From contig CANLOQ010000001.1 of the NCBI GenBank assembly GCA_947492925.1, positions 1,240,001 to 1,304,000 on the forward strand: DNA of 64,000 nucleotides, read 5' to 3'. The notes beneath the pieces were generated by a model. The model searched no databases, was not told where the DNA came from, and saw nothing but the letters and a program-made list of their open reading frames with translations. The DNA is from an uncultured Sulfitobacter sp. GTDB taxonomy: Bacteria; Pseudomonadota; Alphaproteobacteria; Rhodobacterales; Rhodobacteraceae. This document shows positions 53,818-61,190 of this stretch, in pieces. Made by a program: the position numbers and the translations under genes. Numbering within the stretch: the stretch's first letter is position 1; each line of letters begins with the position of its first letter.

Positions 53818-53842
53818 AAGGTGCGCAATAAATGCGCACCTT
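53818..53842. terminator. Bidirectional terminator hairpin (GGTGCGCA family)
   Basis: AAGGTGCGCA (53818-53827) and TGCGCACCTT (53833-53842) form a perfect 10-bp stem with loop ataaa, followed by TGGGTTTTT on the plus strand. It lies between the SRAP stop and the cspA stop of the opposite strand. The stem repeats the hairpin between the M3 peptidase and ghrA. Confidence 0.8.
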
Positions 53843-53849
53843 TGGGTTT

Positions 53850-54056
53850 TTACGCCAGCGCGATGTTGGCGGCGCTTTCGCGTCCGTCGCGGCCCGCTTC
53901 GATGTCGAAGGTCACTTTCTGATTGTCAGCCAGACCCGTCAGGCCCGCGCGTTCGACGGCAGAAATGTGAACAAAGATATCCTTGCCCCCTTCATCGGGT
54001 GCGATAAAGCCGTAACCCTTTGTTGTGTTGAACCATTTTACTGTGCCAGTTGCCAT
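53850..54056 (-). CDS. cspA: Cold shock-like protein
   Basis: A 68-residue CSD protein that binds single-stranded [26 protein letters not shown] is RNP1-type, [14 protein letters not shown] is RNP2. It may melt mRNA structure. Nothing in the coding part shows whether it is cold-induced. A 288-nt region up to preT is AT-rich and may contain a structured leader of this gene. Confidence 0.96.
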   Translation of the reverse strand: MATGTVKWFNTTKGYGFIAPDEGGKDIFVHISAVERAGLTGLADNQKVTFDIEAGRDGRESAANIALA

Positions 54057-54344
54057 GACCCAGTTCTCCCTTTCGCAGATGTGCCCGCGGCATGCGGCAC
54101 CGTGGCTTGGACGAATGCACAATCGTTCCTGAGCCAAAAAGGCAATTCGGGTCGAAATTCGTTCGTTTAGCACCCGAAATAATGAAGGGGGTCTTTCAAA
54201 AATCAAGGAATTCTGGCGTCATTTGTCCCTTCGGCGGCCTTTCGCGCACAAAATTTCATGGTTTTGAAATAATTTTACCAGTTGATAAAAAAATCAATCC
54301 ATGTGAGCCTTTTTGAAAATCCAGCCAGCATAAGGGTGCGCCAG
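54057..54344. promoter_or_regulatory. AT-rich divergent region between cspA and preT
   Basis: No reading frame of note. It is clearly richer in A and T than the neighbourhood, as expected for a regulatory region serving two divergent promoters and a possible cspA leader. It contains the RutR-like palindrome at 54273-54290. I cannot place -35/-10 elements with confidence. Confidence 0.6.
54273..54290. promoter_or_regulatory. Putative RutR operator before preT
   Basis: TTTTACCAGTTGATAAAA is a degenerate palindrome. Its central 16 nt compare with the E. coli RutR site TTGACCA-nn-TGGTCAA at 10 of 14 defined positions or better. It lies 55 nt before the preT ATG. A better copy precedes the amidohydrolase gene at 59060. 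Confidence 0.6.
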
Positions 54345-55670
54345 ATGGGATCAGATGTCTTTCAACCGGGGATCGTTGCGGGCCGACTGGACCCGGAAAG
54401 CTACGCGGATCATTTCTCTGACCTGCACCCCCGGCTGGACCCGCACGAGGCGCTGGTGGCGGCCGACCGCTGCTATTTCTGCCATGACGCGCCCTGCATC
54501 ACGGCCTGTCCTACGGACATCGACATCCCGCTGTTCATCCGTCAGATCGCGACCGGCACGCCCGACGCGGCGGCCAAGACGATCCTGAGCCAGAACATCA
54601 TGGGCGGTATGTGCGCGCGGGTCTGTCCGACCGAGACTCTGTGCGAAGAGGTTTGCGTGCGCGAGGTGGCCGAAGGCAAGCCGGTCTTGATCGGCCAGCT
54701 TCAGCGCTATGCTACGGATCATTTGCAGGAACAGGGCATCCATCCGTTCTCCCGCGCTGCGGTCACCGGTAAAACGGTGGCCGTGGTGGGAGCGGGGCCA
54801 GCGGGGCTGTCCTGTGCGCACCGGCTGGCGATGCTGGGCCATGACGTGGTGGTGATGGACGCGGCGGCGAAGCCCGGCGGGCTGAACGAATTTGGGATTG
54901 CGACCTACAAGACCACGGATGGCTTTGCGCAGTCAGAGGTGGAGTGGCTGCTGAAAATTGGTGGGATCACCATGCAATACGGCGTGGCGCTGGGTGATGG
55001 TGTCACGTTGGCACAATTGCGCAAGGACTATGACGCCGTGTTTCTGGGCATGGGTCTGGGGGGCGTGAACGCTTTGGATGCGACCGGTGCGGACAAGGAC
55101 GGCGTGCGCGACGCGGTGGATTTCATCGCGGAGCTGCGGCAGGCGAGCGATGTGGCAAGCGTGCCGATTGGCCGAGATGTGGTGGTGATCGGCGGCGGCA
55201 TGACGGCGGTGGATGCGGCGGTTCAGGCCAAGCTGCTGGGTGCGCTGAATGTCACGCTGGTTTATCGGCGCGGGCGCGACCGGATGAACGCCAGCGTGTT
55301 TGAACAGGATCTGGCGGCCAGCAAGGGTGTGCGGATCGTTACCCACGCGGTGCCGGTTGAAGTCCACGGCAACGGCGCGGTGCGCGAGATCGAATTTGAG
55401 TATGTTGACGACAACATGAAGGGCACGGGTCAGGTGCTGCGCATCTCTGCGGATCAGGTGTTTATGGCGATTGGGCAGCGTTTGGTCGACGGCGATTTAC
55501 CGGAACTGGCGGTGAACAAGATCAAGGTGACGGGCGCGGGGCGCACGAGTGTCGATGGCGTCTGGGCCGGGGGGGATTGCGCGAGCGGTGGTGATGACCT
55601 GACCGTGACGGCGGTGGCCGAGGGACGCGACGCCGCGATGGATATTCACGCGCAACTGACGGGTGGCTGA
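54345..55670 (+). CDS. preT: NAD-dependent dihydropyrimidine dehydrogenase, subunit PreT
   Basis: 441 residues of the GltD-like flavoprotein family. N-terminal cysteines CYFCHDAPCITACPTDID and CARVCPTETLCEEVC bind two [4Fe-4S] clusters. FAD binds at VAVVGAGPAGLSCAHRL, NAD(P)H at VVVIGGGMTAVDAAVQA, and GVWAGGDCASGGDDLTVTAV closes the FAD domain. With PreA it reduces uracil and thymine to the dihydro forms. The ATG at 54345 is set by AAGGG in front. The stop shares its last base with the ATG of the next gene, a glycosylase. A RutR-like site lies upstream. Confidence 0.92.
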   Translation: MGSDVFQPGIVAGRLDPESYADHFSDLHPRLDPHEALVAADRCYFCHDAPCITACPTDIDIPLFIRQIATGTPDAAAKTILSQNIMGGMCARVCPTETLCEEVCVREVAEGKPVLIGQLQRYATDHLQEQGIHPFSRAAVTGKTVAVVGAGPAGLSCAHRLAMLGHDVVVMDAAAKPGGLNEFGIATYKTTDGFAQSEVEWLLKIGGITMQYGVALGDGVTLAQLRKDYDAVFLGMGLGGVNALDATGADKDGVRDAVDFIAELRQASDVASVPIGRDVVVIGGGMTAVDAAVQAKLLGALNVTLVYRRGRDRMNASVFEQDLAASKGVRIVTHAVPVEVHGNGAVREIEFEYVDDNMKGTGQVLRISADQVFMAIGQRLVDGDLPELAVNKIKVTGAGRTSVDGVWAGGDCASGGDDLTVTAVAEGRDAAMDIHAQLTGG

Positions 55671-56455
55671 TGCCGGAATTGCCCGAATGCGAAGCGGCGC
55701 GCAGGCGCATCGCGAACGGGGCATTGCACCGGACAATCGAGGGGTTTTCTTTGGGTGAAGTCAGCCATGTGGAATTGCCATCCAAGACGGAGCGCGCGCG
55801 TTTGATCGGTACGCAGTTCACACGCACGCACCGGCACGGGAAGTATATCTTTGCAGGTTCGAACAACGGGCCGTGGCTGCATATCCACCTTGGGATGGCG
55901 GGGTCGATCCGGGTGACGGACGCGGGGGATGACCTGCCCGATTATGTCAGGTTTTCGGTGAATTTTGAGGGCGGGAACCAATTGCATTTCCGCGATCCGC
56001 GCAAGTTTGGTTTGGTGCGGTTGATCGACAGTGTAGAGGATTTCATTGCCGAGAAAGACCTTGGCCCCGATGCGTTGGAGATTGGTGACAACGCCTTTGC
56101 CGAGACGATTGGAAAGAGCCGAGGGGCGATCAAATCCGCGCTTTTGAGCCAGAAGAAACTGGCGGGTGTAGGCAACCTTTGGGCGGATGAGGCGCTGTAC
56201 CAGACGGGGATCGACCCTGAACGGAAGGGTGATACGCTGACCAGTGATCAAGTGCGGGAGCTGTATAAATCAGTGCGCAGTATCTTGCAGGCGGTGGTGG
56301 ACACCGATGCGACCTATTCGAAATTGCCCGAAGACTGGCTGATCCATCACCGCGCGGATGGTGACGATTGTACCCGGTGTGACGGCACGATCACCAAGAA
56401 AACAGTGGGCGGCAGAACGTCCTATCATTGCCCCGGCCATCAGGCGGGTGCCTAG
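55670..56455 (+). CDS. Fpg/Nei family DNA glycosylase within the pyrimidine-degradation operon
   Basis: 261 residues. It starts MPELPECEAARRRI, with Pro2 as the Schiff-base nucleophile and Glu3 as the proton donor. Also present are HRHGKYIFAG (Lys corresponding to Lys57), HIHLGMAGS, HFRDPRKFGLV and GVGNLWADEALYQTGI. The C-terminal zinc finger has the usual spacing, but the last ligand is His (CTRC, 16 residues, CPGH). The enzyme would excise oxidised bases and cut the strand. Substrates such as oxidised pyrimidines would suit a pathway handling pyrimidines, but this is inference. It sits between preT (1-nt overlap) and preA (17-nt gap). Confidence 0.9.
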   Translation: MPELPECEAARRRIANGALHRTIEGFSLGEVSHVELPSKTERARLIGTQFTRTHRHGKYIFAGSNNGPWLHIHLGMAGSIRVTDAGDDLPDYVRFSVNFEGGNQLHFRDPRKFGLVRLIDSVEDFIAEKDLGPDALEIGDNAFAETIGKSRGAIKSALLSQKKLAGVGNLWADEALYQTGIDPERKGDTLTSDQVRELYKSVRSILQAVVDTDATYSKLPEDWLIHHRADGDDCTRCDGTITKKTVGGRTSYHCPGHQAGA

Positions 56456-56472
56456 CAACAAGGGAGGCCGAT

Positions 56473-57777
56473 ATGGCTGATCTGACAACGAACTTTATCG
56501 GGATCACGTCCCCAAACCCTTTCTGGCTGGCCTCTGCCCCGCCGACGGACAAGGAATATAACGTCCGCCGCGCGTTCGAGGCGGGCTGGGGCGGGGTCGT
56601 ATGGAAGACGCTGGGGGCGGAAGGGCCGCCAGTTGTGAATGTGAACGGCCCGCGATATGGCGCGATTTACGGGGCGGACCGGCGATTGCTGGGGCTCAAC
56701 AACATTGAGCTGATCACGGACCGGGATCTGTATACCAACCTGGAAGAGATCAAGCGGGTCAAGGCGGATTATCCTGACCGGGCGATCATCGCGTCGATCA
56801 TGGTGCCCTGCGAGGAAGGGGCCTGGAAGGCGATCCTGCCGCTGGTGGAGGACACGGGCGCGGACGGGATCGAGCTTAACTTTGGCTGTCCACATGGGAT
56901 GAGCGAGCGCGGCATGGGGGCTGCGGTGGGGCAGGTGCCGGAATACATCGAAATGGTGACGCGCTGGTGCAAGCAGTATTATTCCAAGCCCGTGATCGTA
57001 AAGCTGACGCCGAACATCACGGATATTCGCAAGCCTGCGGCAGCGGCCAAGCGGGGTGGGGCGGATGCCGTGAGCCTGATCAATACGATCAACTCAATCA
57101 CCTCGGTCGATCTGGATACGATGTCGCCCGAGCCGTCGATTGATGGCAAGGGATCGCATGGCGGCTATTGCGGACCAGCGGTGAAACCGATTGCGATGTC
57201 GATGGTATCCGAGATCGCGCGCGACCCTGAAACGCAAGGGATGCCCATCAGCGGGATCGGCGGCGTGACCACATGGCGCGACGCGGCGGAATTCATGACA
57301 CTGGGTTGCGGGAACGTGCAGGTGTGTACGGCGGCGATGACCTATGGTTTCAAGATCGTGCAGGAGATGATCAGCGGGCTGTCGGACTGGATGGACAGCA
57401 AGGGCCACACCAGCATTCAGGATTTCTGTGGTGCGGCGGTGCCAAATGTGACGGACTGGCAGTACCTAAACCTGAATTACGTGGCCAAGGCCAAGATCAA
57501 TCAGGACCTGTGCATTTCCTGTGGCCGGTGCTTTGCCGCCTGTGAAGATACGAGCCATCAGGCGATTGCGATGTCGGAAGACCGCACGTTCACGGTGATC
57601 GACGACGAATGTGTGGCCTGCAACCTGTGTGTGAATGTCTGCCCCGTTGAAGCCTGTATCACGATGGAGGCGATGACCCCCGGCACAACAGACCCGCGCA
57701 CGGGCCGCGTGGTCGAGCCGGACTATGCCAACTGGACCACGCATCCCAACAATCCGGCGGCATCGGCTGCGGAATAA
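56473..57777 (+). CDS. preA: NAD-dependent dihydropyrimidine dehydrogenase, subunit PreA
   Basis: 434 residues. A dihydroorotate-dehydrogenase-like TIM barrel with FMN (TTNFIGITSPNPFWLASAPP, INTINSITSVDLD, VISGIGG-type loop read as PISGIGGVTTWRDA) is followed by two [4Fe-4S] ferredoxin motifs, CISCGRCFAACEDTSH and CVACNLCVNVCPVEAC. It partners PreT. An AGGGAGG site 6-7 nt before the ATG fixes the start. Last gene of preT-glycosylase-preA. Confidence 0.95.
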   Translation: MADLTTNFIGITSPNPFWLASAPPTDKEYNVRRAFEAGWGGVVWKTLGAEGPPVVNVNGPRYGAIYGADRRLLGLNNIELITDRDLYTNLEEIKRVKADYPDRAIIASIMVPCEEGAWKAILPLVEDTGADGIELNFGCPHGMSERGMGAAVGQVPEYIEMVTRWCKQYYSKPVIVKLTPNITDIRKPAAAAKRGGADAVSLINTINSITSVDLDTMSPEPSIDGKGSHGGYCGPAVKPIAMSMVSEIARDPETQGMPISGIGGVTTWRDAAEFMTLGCGNVQVCTAAMTYGFKIVQEMISGLSDWMDSKGHTSIQDFCGAAVPNVTDWQYLNLNYVAKAKINQDLCISCGRCFAACEDTSHQAIAMSEDRTFTVIDDECVACNLCVNVCPVEACITMEAMTPGTTDPRTGRVVEPDYANWTTHPNNPAASAAE

Positions 57778-57793
57778 TCGGCGCTTCCGGCGC

Positions 57794-58180
57794 TTAGCCG
57801 TCGGATTTTTGCGCGCCCTTAAGGAATGGTGAGGTTGGCAGCGGATCGGGCATGGCGACCTCGGGGAGGTTTGCCCCGAAGACGATCGGGGGCGTGCCCG
57901 TTTGTGCCTGCGCCTGCGCGTTGACGATGGACCCGCCGGTTGGTTTGGCGGGTACGGCCCATTTTCCGGCGGCGGATTGTTTGAAAAGCGCGACGGTTTC
58001 GCCCTGCCGGGGTGTGCTGCCGCCCGCGCCGGTGCCGCTATTTGATGCGCCGTCATTGGTACCTTTGGTGTTTGCGCCGGCGGTAACGGGTGTCACGGCT
58101 GGCGTGGCGGTTGCGTCTGTTTGCAGGGCAGAAGACGGTGGCGGCGCCGGAAAAGGATTTGTCAGAAGTATCGCACTCAT
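57794..58180 (-). CDS. Pro/Ala/Thr-rich hypothetical protein
   Basis: 128 residues, low in complexity: the first half (FPAPPPSSALQTDATATPAV and on) is rich in Ala, Pro, Thr and Gly, the second has ETVALFKQSAAGKWAVPAKP and PEVAMPDPLPTSPFLKG. No domain is recognised. The start at 58180 is one of two ATG codons. It lies 112 nt downstream of rutR on the same strand and could be a flexible or flagella/envelope-related linker protein. It may not be a real gene. Confidence 0.5.
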   Translation of the reverse strand: MSAILLTNPFPAPPPSSALQTDATATPAVTPVTAGANTKGTNDGASNSGTGAGGSTPRQGETVALFKQSAAGKWAVPAKPTGGSIVNAQAQAQTGTPPIVFGANLPEVAMPDPLPTSPFLKGAQKSDG

Positions 58181-58292
58181 TTCATGCTCCATCAGTATCA
58201 AGGAGCCCGCCACCCGCGCAAAGATGGCATCGAAATCCTGAACCAGTGGTTAAGACCGCAAACTGCCGGAACAACTGGTTAACACTTTGTTG

Positions 58293-58910
58293 TCAGCCGC
58301 CCAGCATCTTGCGAAACATCGTGTCGAGGTGGGGGGCCGCGCTGGCATATGTGTCTTCGTCCTCGCCCATCAGCAGGCTGACCTGACGTTCGAAATCGGC
58401 GTAATGCTGTGTGGTGGCCCAGATCGAAAAGATCAGGTGGCGCGGATCAAGTGGCGGCAGGCGCCCCTGTTCCACCCACGTCGTGATCAGGGCACATTTT
58501 TCGTCAAAAAGGGGTTTGAGATGTCCTTGCAGTTCCGGGCCGATGCGCGGTGCGCCCTGCAGAATCTCGCCCGCGAAAAGGCGGCTTTCGCGTGGCAGGT
58601 CCTTGGCCATCGCCAGCTTGCGATGCACGTAGGCCATGATTTCTGATACCGGGTCGCCGTCGGGGTTCATTTCAACCAGGGGATCAAGCCAGGTGTCCAT
58701 CAGCTGGCTGAGCAGGGTCACGTGGATGTCTTCCTTGCCCTCGAAATAATAAAGCAGATTGGGTTTGCTCAGCCCCGCGGCCTCGGCAATCTGGTCCAGC
58801 GTGGTCCCGCGGTAACCGTGGCGGGAAAAGACATCCAGAGCGGCGTCCAGAATGGCGCGGCGGTTGCGTTGCTGGATGCGGCTGGGCTTTTTCGCGGGGG
58901 TCTGCGTCAA
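58293..58910 (-). CDS. rutR: TetR family regulator, probable RutR (pyrimidine catabolism)
   Basis: About 205 residues. The N-terminal helix-turn-helix is ILDAALDVFSRHGYRGTTLDQIAEAAGLSKPNLLYYFEGK. The ligand domain has ESRLFAGEILQGAPRIG, which is close to the RutR family. In E. coli RutR binds uracil and controls pyrimidine use. A TTG start at 58910 is supported by a GGAG site 7 nt upstream, but earlier GTG or TTG codons are possible. It lies between preA and the amidohydrolase, facing the latter divergently, with a palindromic site between. Confidence 0.85.
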   Translation of the reverse strand: MTQTPAKKPSRIQQRNRRAILDAALDVFSRHGYRGTTLDQIAEAAGLSKPNLLYYFEGKEDIHVTLLSQLMDTWLDPLVEMNPDGDPVSEIMAYVHRKLAMAKDLPRESRLFAGEILQGAPRIGPELQGHLKPLFDEKCALITTWVEQGRLPPLDPRHLIFSIWATTQHYADFERQVSLLMGEDEDTYASAAPHLDTMFRKMLGG

Positions 58911-59013
58911 GCGTATTCTCCGGTGTTGCACCAAAATGAGGCGGTGACTCGTGCCTGCAGGGAAGTCTCATAAAGCAGTCCTTGACAGATACCAGCCTAA
59001 CCGCAATCGTGGA

Positions 59014-59029
59014 TTTACCAAATGGTAAA
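59014..59029. promoter_or_regulatory. Putative RutR operator before the amidohydrolase
   Basis: TTTACCA-aa-TGGTAAA has perfect 7-bp arms around 2 nt. It matches the E. coli RutR consensus TTGACCA-nn-TGGTCAA at all but one base per arm. It lies between rutR and the divergent amidohydrolase, 30 nt before the latter's ATG, where a repressor would block the promoter. Confidence 0.78.
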
Positions 59030-59059
59030 ATTTACCGCGACTGCCCAAGGAGCCAGCCC

Positions 59060-60310
59060 ATGCCCGCACCCGGAGAGAACCTGAAGATCAACCCGGATCG
59101 TTTGTGGGACAGCCTGATGGAAATGGCCAAGATTGGCCCCGGCGTGGCGGGGGGCAACAACCGACAGACGCTGACGGACGAGGATGCGGAAGGCCGCGCA
59201 TTGTTCCAGAAATGGTGCGAGGATGCGGGGTGCAGCATGGGGCTGGACCAGATGGGCAACATGTTTGCGCGGCGCGAGGGGACGGACCCCGATGCGCTGC
59301 CGGTCTACGTGGGATCGCATCTGGATACGCAGCCGACGGGCGGTAAGTACGACGGGGTGCTGGGCGTGCTTGGCGGGCTGGAGATTATCCGCACGCTGAA
59401 TGATCTGGGGATCAAGACCAGGCATCCGATTGTGGTCACGAATTTCACCAACGAGGAAGGCACGCGCTATGCGCCCGCGATGCTGTCGTCGGGCGTGTTT
59501 GCGGGGGTACATACGCAGGATTGGGCCTACGGCATTCAGGACGCACAGGGCAAAGCCTTTGGCGATGAACTAAAGCGGATCGGCTGGCGTGGTGAGGAAG
59601 AGGTCGGCGCGCGCAAGATGCACGCGTTCTTTGAACTGCACATTGAACAGGGGCCTATTCTGGAGGCCGAGGGCAAGGACATTGGTGTGGTCACGCACGG
59701 GCAGGGTTTGTCGTGGACACAAGTGACCGTGACGGGCAAGGACGCGCACACCGGATCGACCCCGATGCCGATGCGCAAGAACGCCGGTCTGGGCATGGCG
59801 CGGATACTGGATAAGGTGGACGAGATTGCGTGGAGCCATGCACCCCATGCGGTGGGGGCGGCGGGGCATATCGACGTCTATCCAAACTCCCGCAATGTGA
59901 TCCCCGGCAAGGTGGTGTTTACCGTTGATTTCCGCTCCCCCGATCTGAGCGTGATCGAGGATATGGAGGCGCGGCTGCGCGTCGAGGGTCAGAAGATTGC
60001 GGATGACATGGGGCTGGAGATCGCGTTTGAAAAGGTTGGCGGGTTTGACCCCGTCGCCTTTGATGAGGGTTGTGTCAGGGCGGTGCGCGATGCGGCGGAG
60101 CGGCTGGGATATTCCCACATGAACCTGATCTCGGGGGCGGGGCACGATGCGTGCTGGATCAACCGGGTGGCGCCCACGGCGATGGTGATGTGCCCTTGCG
60201 TGGACGGGTTGTCGCACAATGAGGCGGAAGAGATTTCAAAGGAATGGGCGATGGCCGGCGCGGATGTGCTGATGCACGCGGTGGTAGAGACAGCGGAGGT
60301 TGTGGGGTGA
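59060..60310 (+). CDS. Zn-dependent M20-family amidohydrolase (beta-ureidopropionase / N-carbamoyl-amino-acid hydrolase)
   Basis: 416 residues. The metal ligands are seen in VGSHLDTQPTGGKYDGVLGV (His, Asp), FTNEEGTRYAPAMLSSGV (Glu) and FELHIEQGPILEAEG (His, Glu). The family hydrolyses N-carbamoyl-beta-alanine or related carbamoyl amino acids, which would be the third step after PreTA and HydA. AAGGAG 8 nt before the ATG at 59060 fixes the start; the palindrome then lies upstream of it. A role in ureidoglycolate (allantoate) hydrolysis is the main alternative. Confidence 0.9.
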   Translation: MPAPGENLKINPDRLWDSLMEMAKIGPGVAGGNNRQTLTDEDAEGRALFQKWCEDAGCSMGLDQMGNMFARREGTDPDALPVYVGSHLDTQPTGGKYDGVLGVLGGLEIIRTLNDLGIKTRHPIVVTNFTNEEGTRYAPAMLSSGVFAGVHTQDWAYGIQDAQGKAFGDELKRIGWRGEEEVGARKMHAFFELHIEQGPILEAEGKDIGVVTHGQGLSWTQVTVTGKDAHTGSTPMPMRKNAGLGMARILDKVDEIAWSHAPHAVGAAGHIDVYPNSRNVIPGKVVFTVDFRSPDLSVIEDMEARLRVEGQKIADDMGLEIAFEKVGGFDPVAFDEGCVRAVRDAAERLGYSHMNLISGAGHDACWINRVAPTAMVMCPCVDGLSHNEAEEISKEWAMAGADVLMHAVVETAEVVG

Positions 60311-60330
60311 GGCTTGGTGTCGCCCTCCAC

Positions 60331-60414
60331 GTCCCGGCCTTGAGCCGGGACCTTTCGGCGCGCGGGGAGGCCCCCCCGGTGCAGGACCGGGGCAGGCTGG
60401 ATCGAGTCCGGGGC
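60331..60414. repeat. REP-like palindromes upstream of the GIY-YIG gene
   Basis: GTCCCGGC-cttga-GCCGGGAC (60331-60351) is a perfect 8-bp hairpin. CCCCGG/CCGGGG at 60374-60392 forms another. GGATCGAGTCCGGGGC (60399-60414) matches the right half of the 16586 element in 15 of 16 positions. Together they form a bimodular unit like the one between mreB and mreC. Confidence 0.8.
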
Positions 60415-60460
60415 GTGGGAGTTTCACGGTCTGTTAACCTTAAGTGCGCATTTTCCGAGG

Positions 60461-60748
60461 GTGGCTCATTACGTCTACATCATGGCGTCGCGTCCCGGTG
60501 GAGCGATTTACATCGGTCGGACATCAGACCTCGCGAACCGCGTCGCGCAGCATCGGTCGGGCAAGGGCGGCATTCACACGGCAAAATACAAAATCGATCG
60601 GCTGATCTGGTTCGAGATGCACGAAAATTTCGAGGCCTCGCTTTTACGAGAGCGGCGGATCAAACGGTGGCGGCGCGCCTGGAAGAACGATCTGATCATG
60701 GCCCGAAACCCTCAGTGGCGGGATGTGTCTGGCGAAATTCCGTACTGA
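60461..60748 (+). CDS. GIY-YIG nuclease family protein
   Basis: 95 residues. The motif is HYVYIMASRPGGAIYIGRTSDLANRVAQHRSG, with the Y-x-Y and Y-I-G pairs and Arg of the nuclease core, then FEMHENFEASLLRERRIKRW with the metal-binding Glu. This is the single-domain COG2827 (UPF0213-like) type, with no known partner or DNA target. The GTG start at 60461 has a poorly spaced ribosome site. REP-like palindromes lie 46 nt before it and 13 nt after it. See findings. Confidence 0.88.
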   Translation: MAHYVYIMASRPGGAIYIGRTSDLANRVAQHRSGKGGIHTAKYKIDRLIWFEMHENFEASLLRERRIKRWRRAWKNDLIMARNPQWRDVSGEIPY

Positions 60749-60761
60749 GCCCGTCAGGGAG

Positions 60762-60782
60762 GTCCCGGATCAAGTCCGGGAC
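60762..60782. repeat. REP-like palindrome downstream of the GIY-YIG gene
   Basis: GTCCCGGA-tcaag-TCCGGGAC is a perfect 8-bp hairpin. Its loop tcaag is the complement of the cttga loop at 60339-60343, so the two elements are inverted with respect to each other around the gene. Confidence 0.85.
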
Positions 60783-60797
60783 GTGGCGGTGGTATGC

Positions 60798-61121
60798 ATG
60801 ATTGACCCGGAGCTTTCCATCGGCGAGCGGATCGATGCGTTGCTGGATGCGGAGATTTCCGATGCTCTGGCGCACGGGGATATGGTCCTGCGTCGCACGG
60901 CAGAGGATTTCGAGCGCACCCGCCGCGCCCCGCTTGAGGTCGAGGTGAATTTTTCCGGCGGCATCACGCAGCGCTGCTGGTCCGTCAGCCGCGGCGATGG
61001 GACCTACCGCGTCGTGTACCTGCCCAGTGCGGGGTATTTTTCGCTCTGTGTGGAAAGCGATTTCGGGCCGCTGGATATTGGTGTGCACGGGCCGGCGTTG
61101 GGATGTTTTGGATCGGTGTGA
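60798..61121 (+). CDS. Hypothetical protein
   Basis: 107 residues with no recognised domain. DPELSIGERIDALLDAEISDAL is helical, and VEVNFSGGITQRCWSVSRGDG and YRVVYLPSAGYFSLCVES look like strands of a small mixed fold. The frame is chosen because it starts with ATG 15 nt after the palindrome at 60762 and continues to a stop before the next repeat. Codon use looks ordinary, but no family match is recalled. Confidence 0.6.
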   Translation: MIDPELSIGERIDALLDAEISDALAHGDMVLRRTAEDFERTRRAPLEVEVNFSGGITQRCWSVSRGDGTYRVVYLPSAGYFSLCVESDFGPLDIGVHGPALGCFGSV

Positions 61122-61125
61122 GTTT

Positions 61126-61177
61126 CGGGAGGCTCTGCCTCCCGGACCCTCCGGAATTATATTTGGAAAGATGAAGC
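61126..61177. repeat. Palindrome plus TTGGAAAGATGAAGC element before hydA
   Basis: CGGGAGGC-tct-GCCTCCCG (61126-61144) is an 8-bp hairpin, followed by GGACCCTCCGG, an AT-rich ttatat block and TTGGAAAGATGAAGC (61163-61177). The last part matches the arm of the 18538 hairpin and the copy before gcvP. This combination resembles a repeat I remember from Rhodobacterales intergenic DNA. It ends 13 nt before the hydA ATG, close to its ribosome site. Confidence 0.7.
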
Positions 61178-61190
61178 GGGGAGACGCGGC

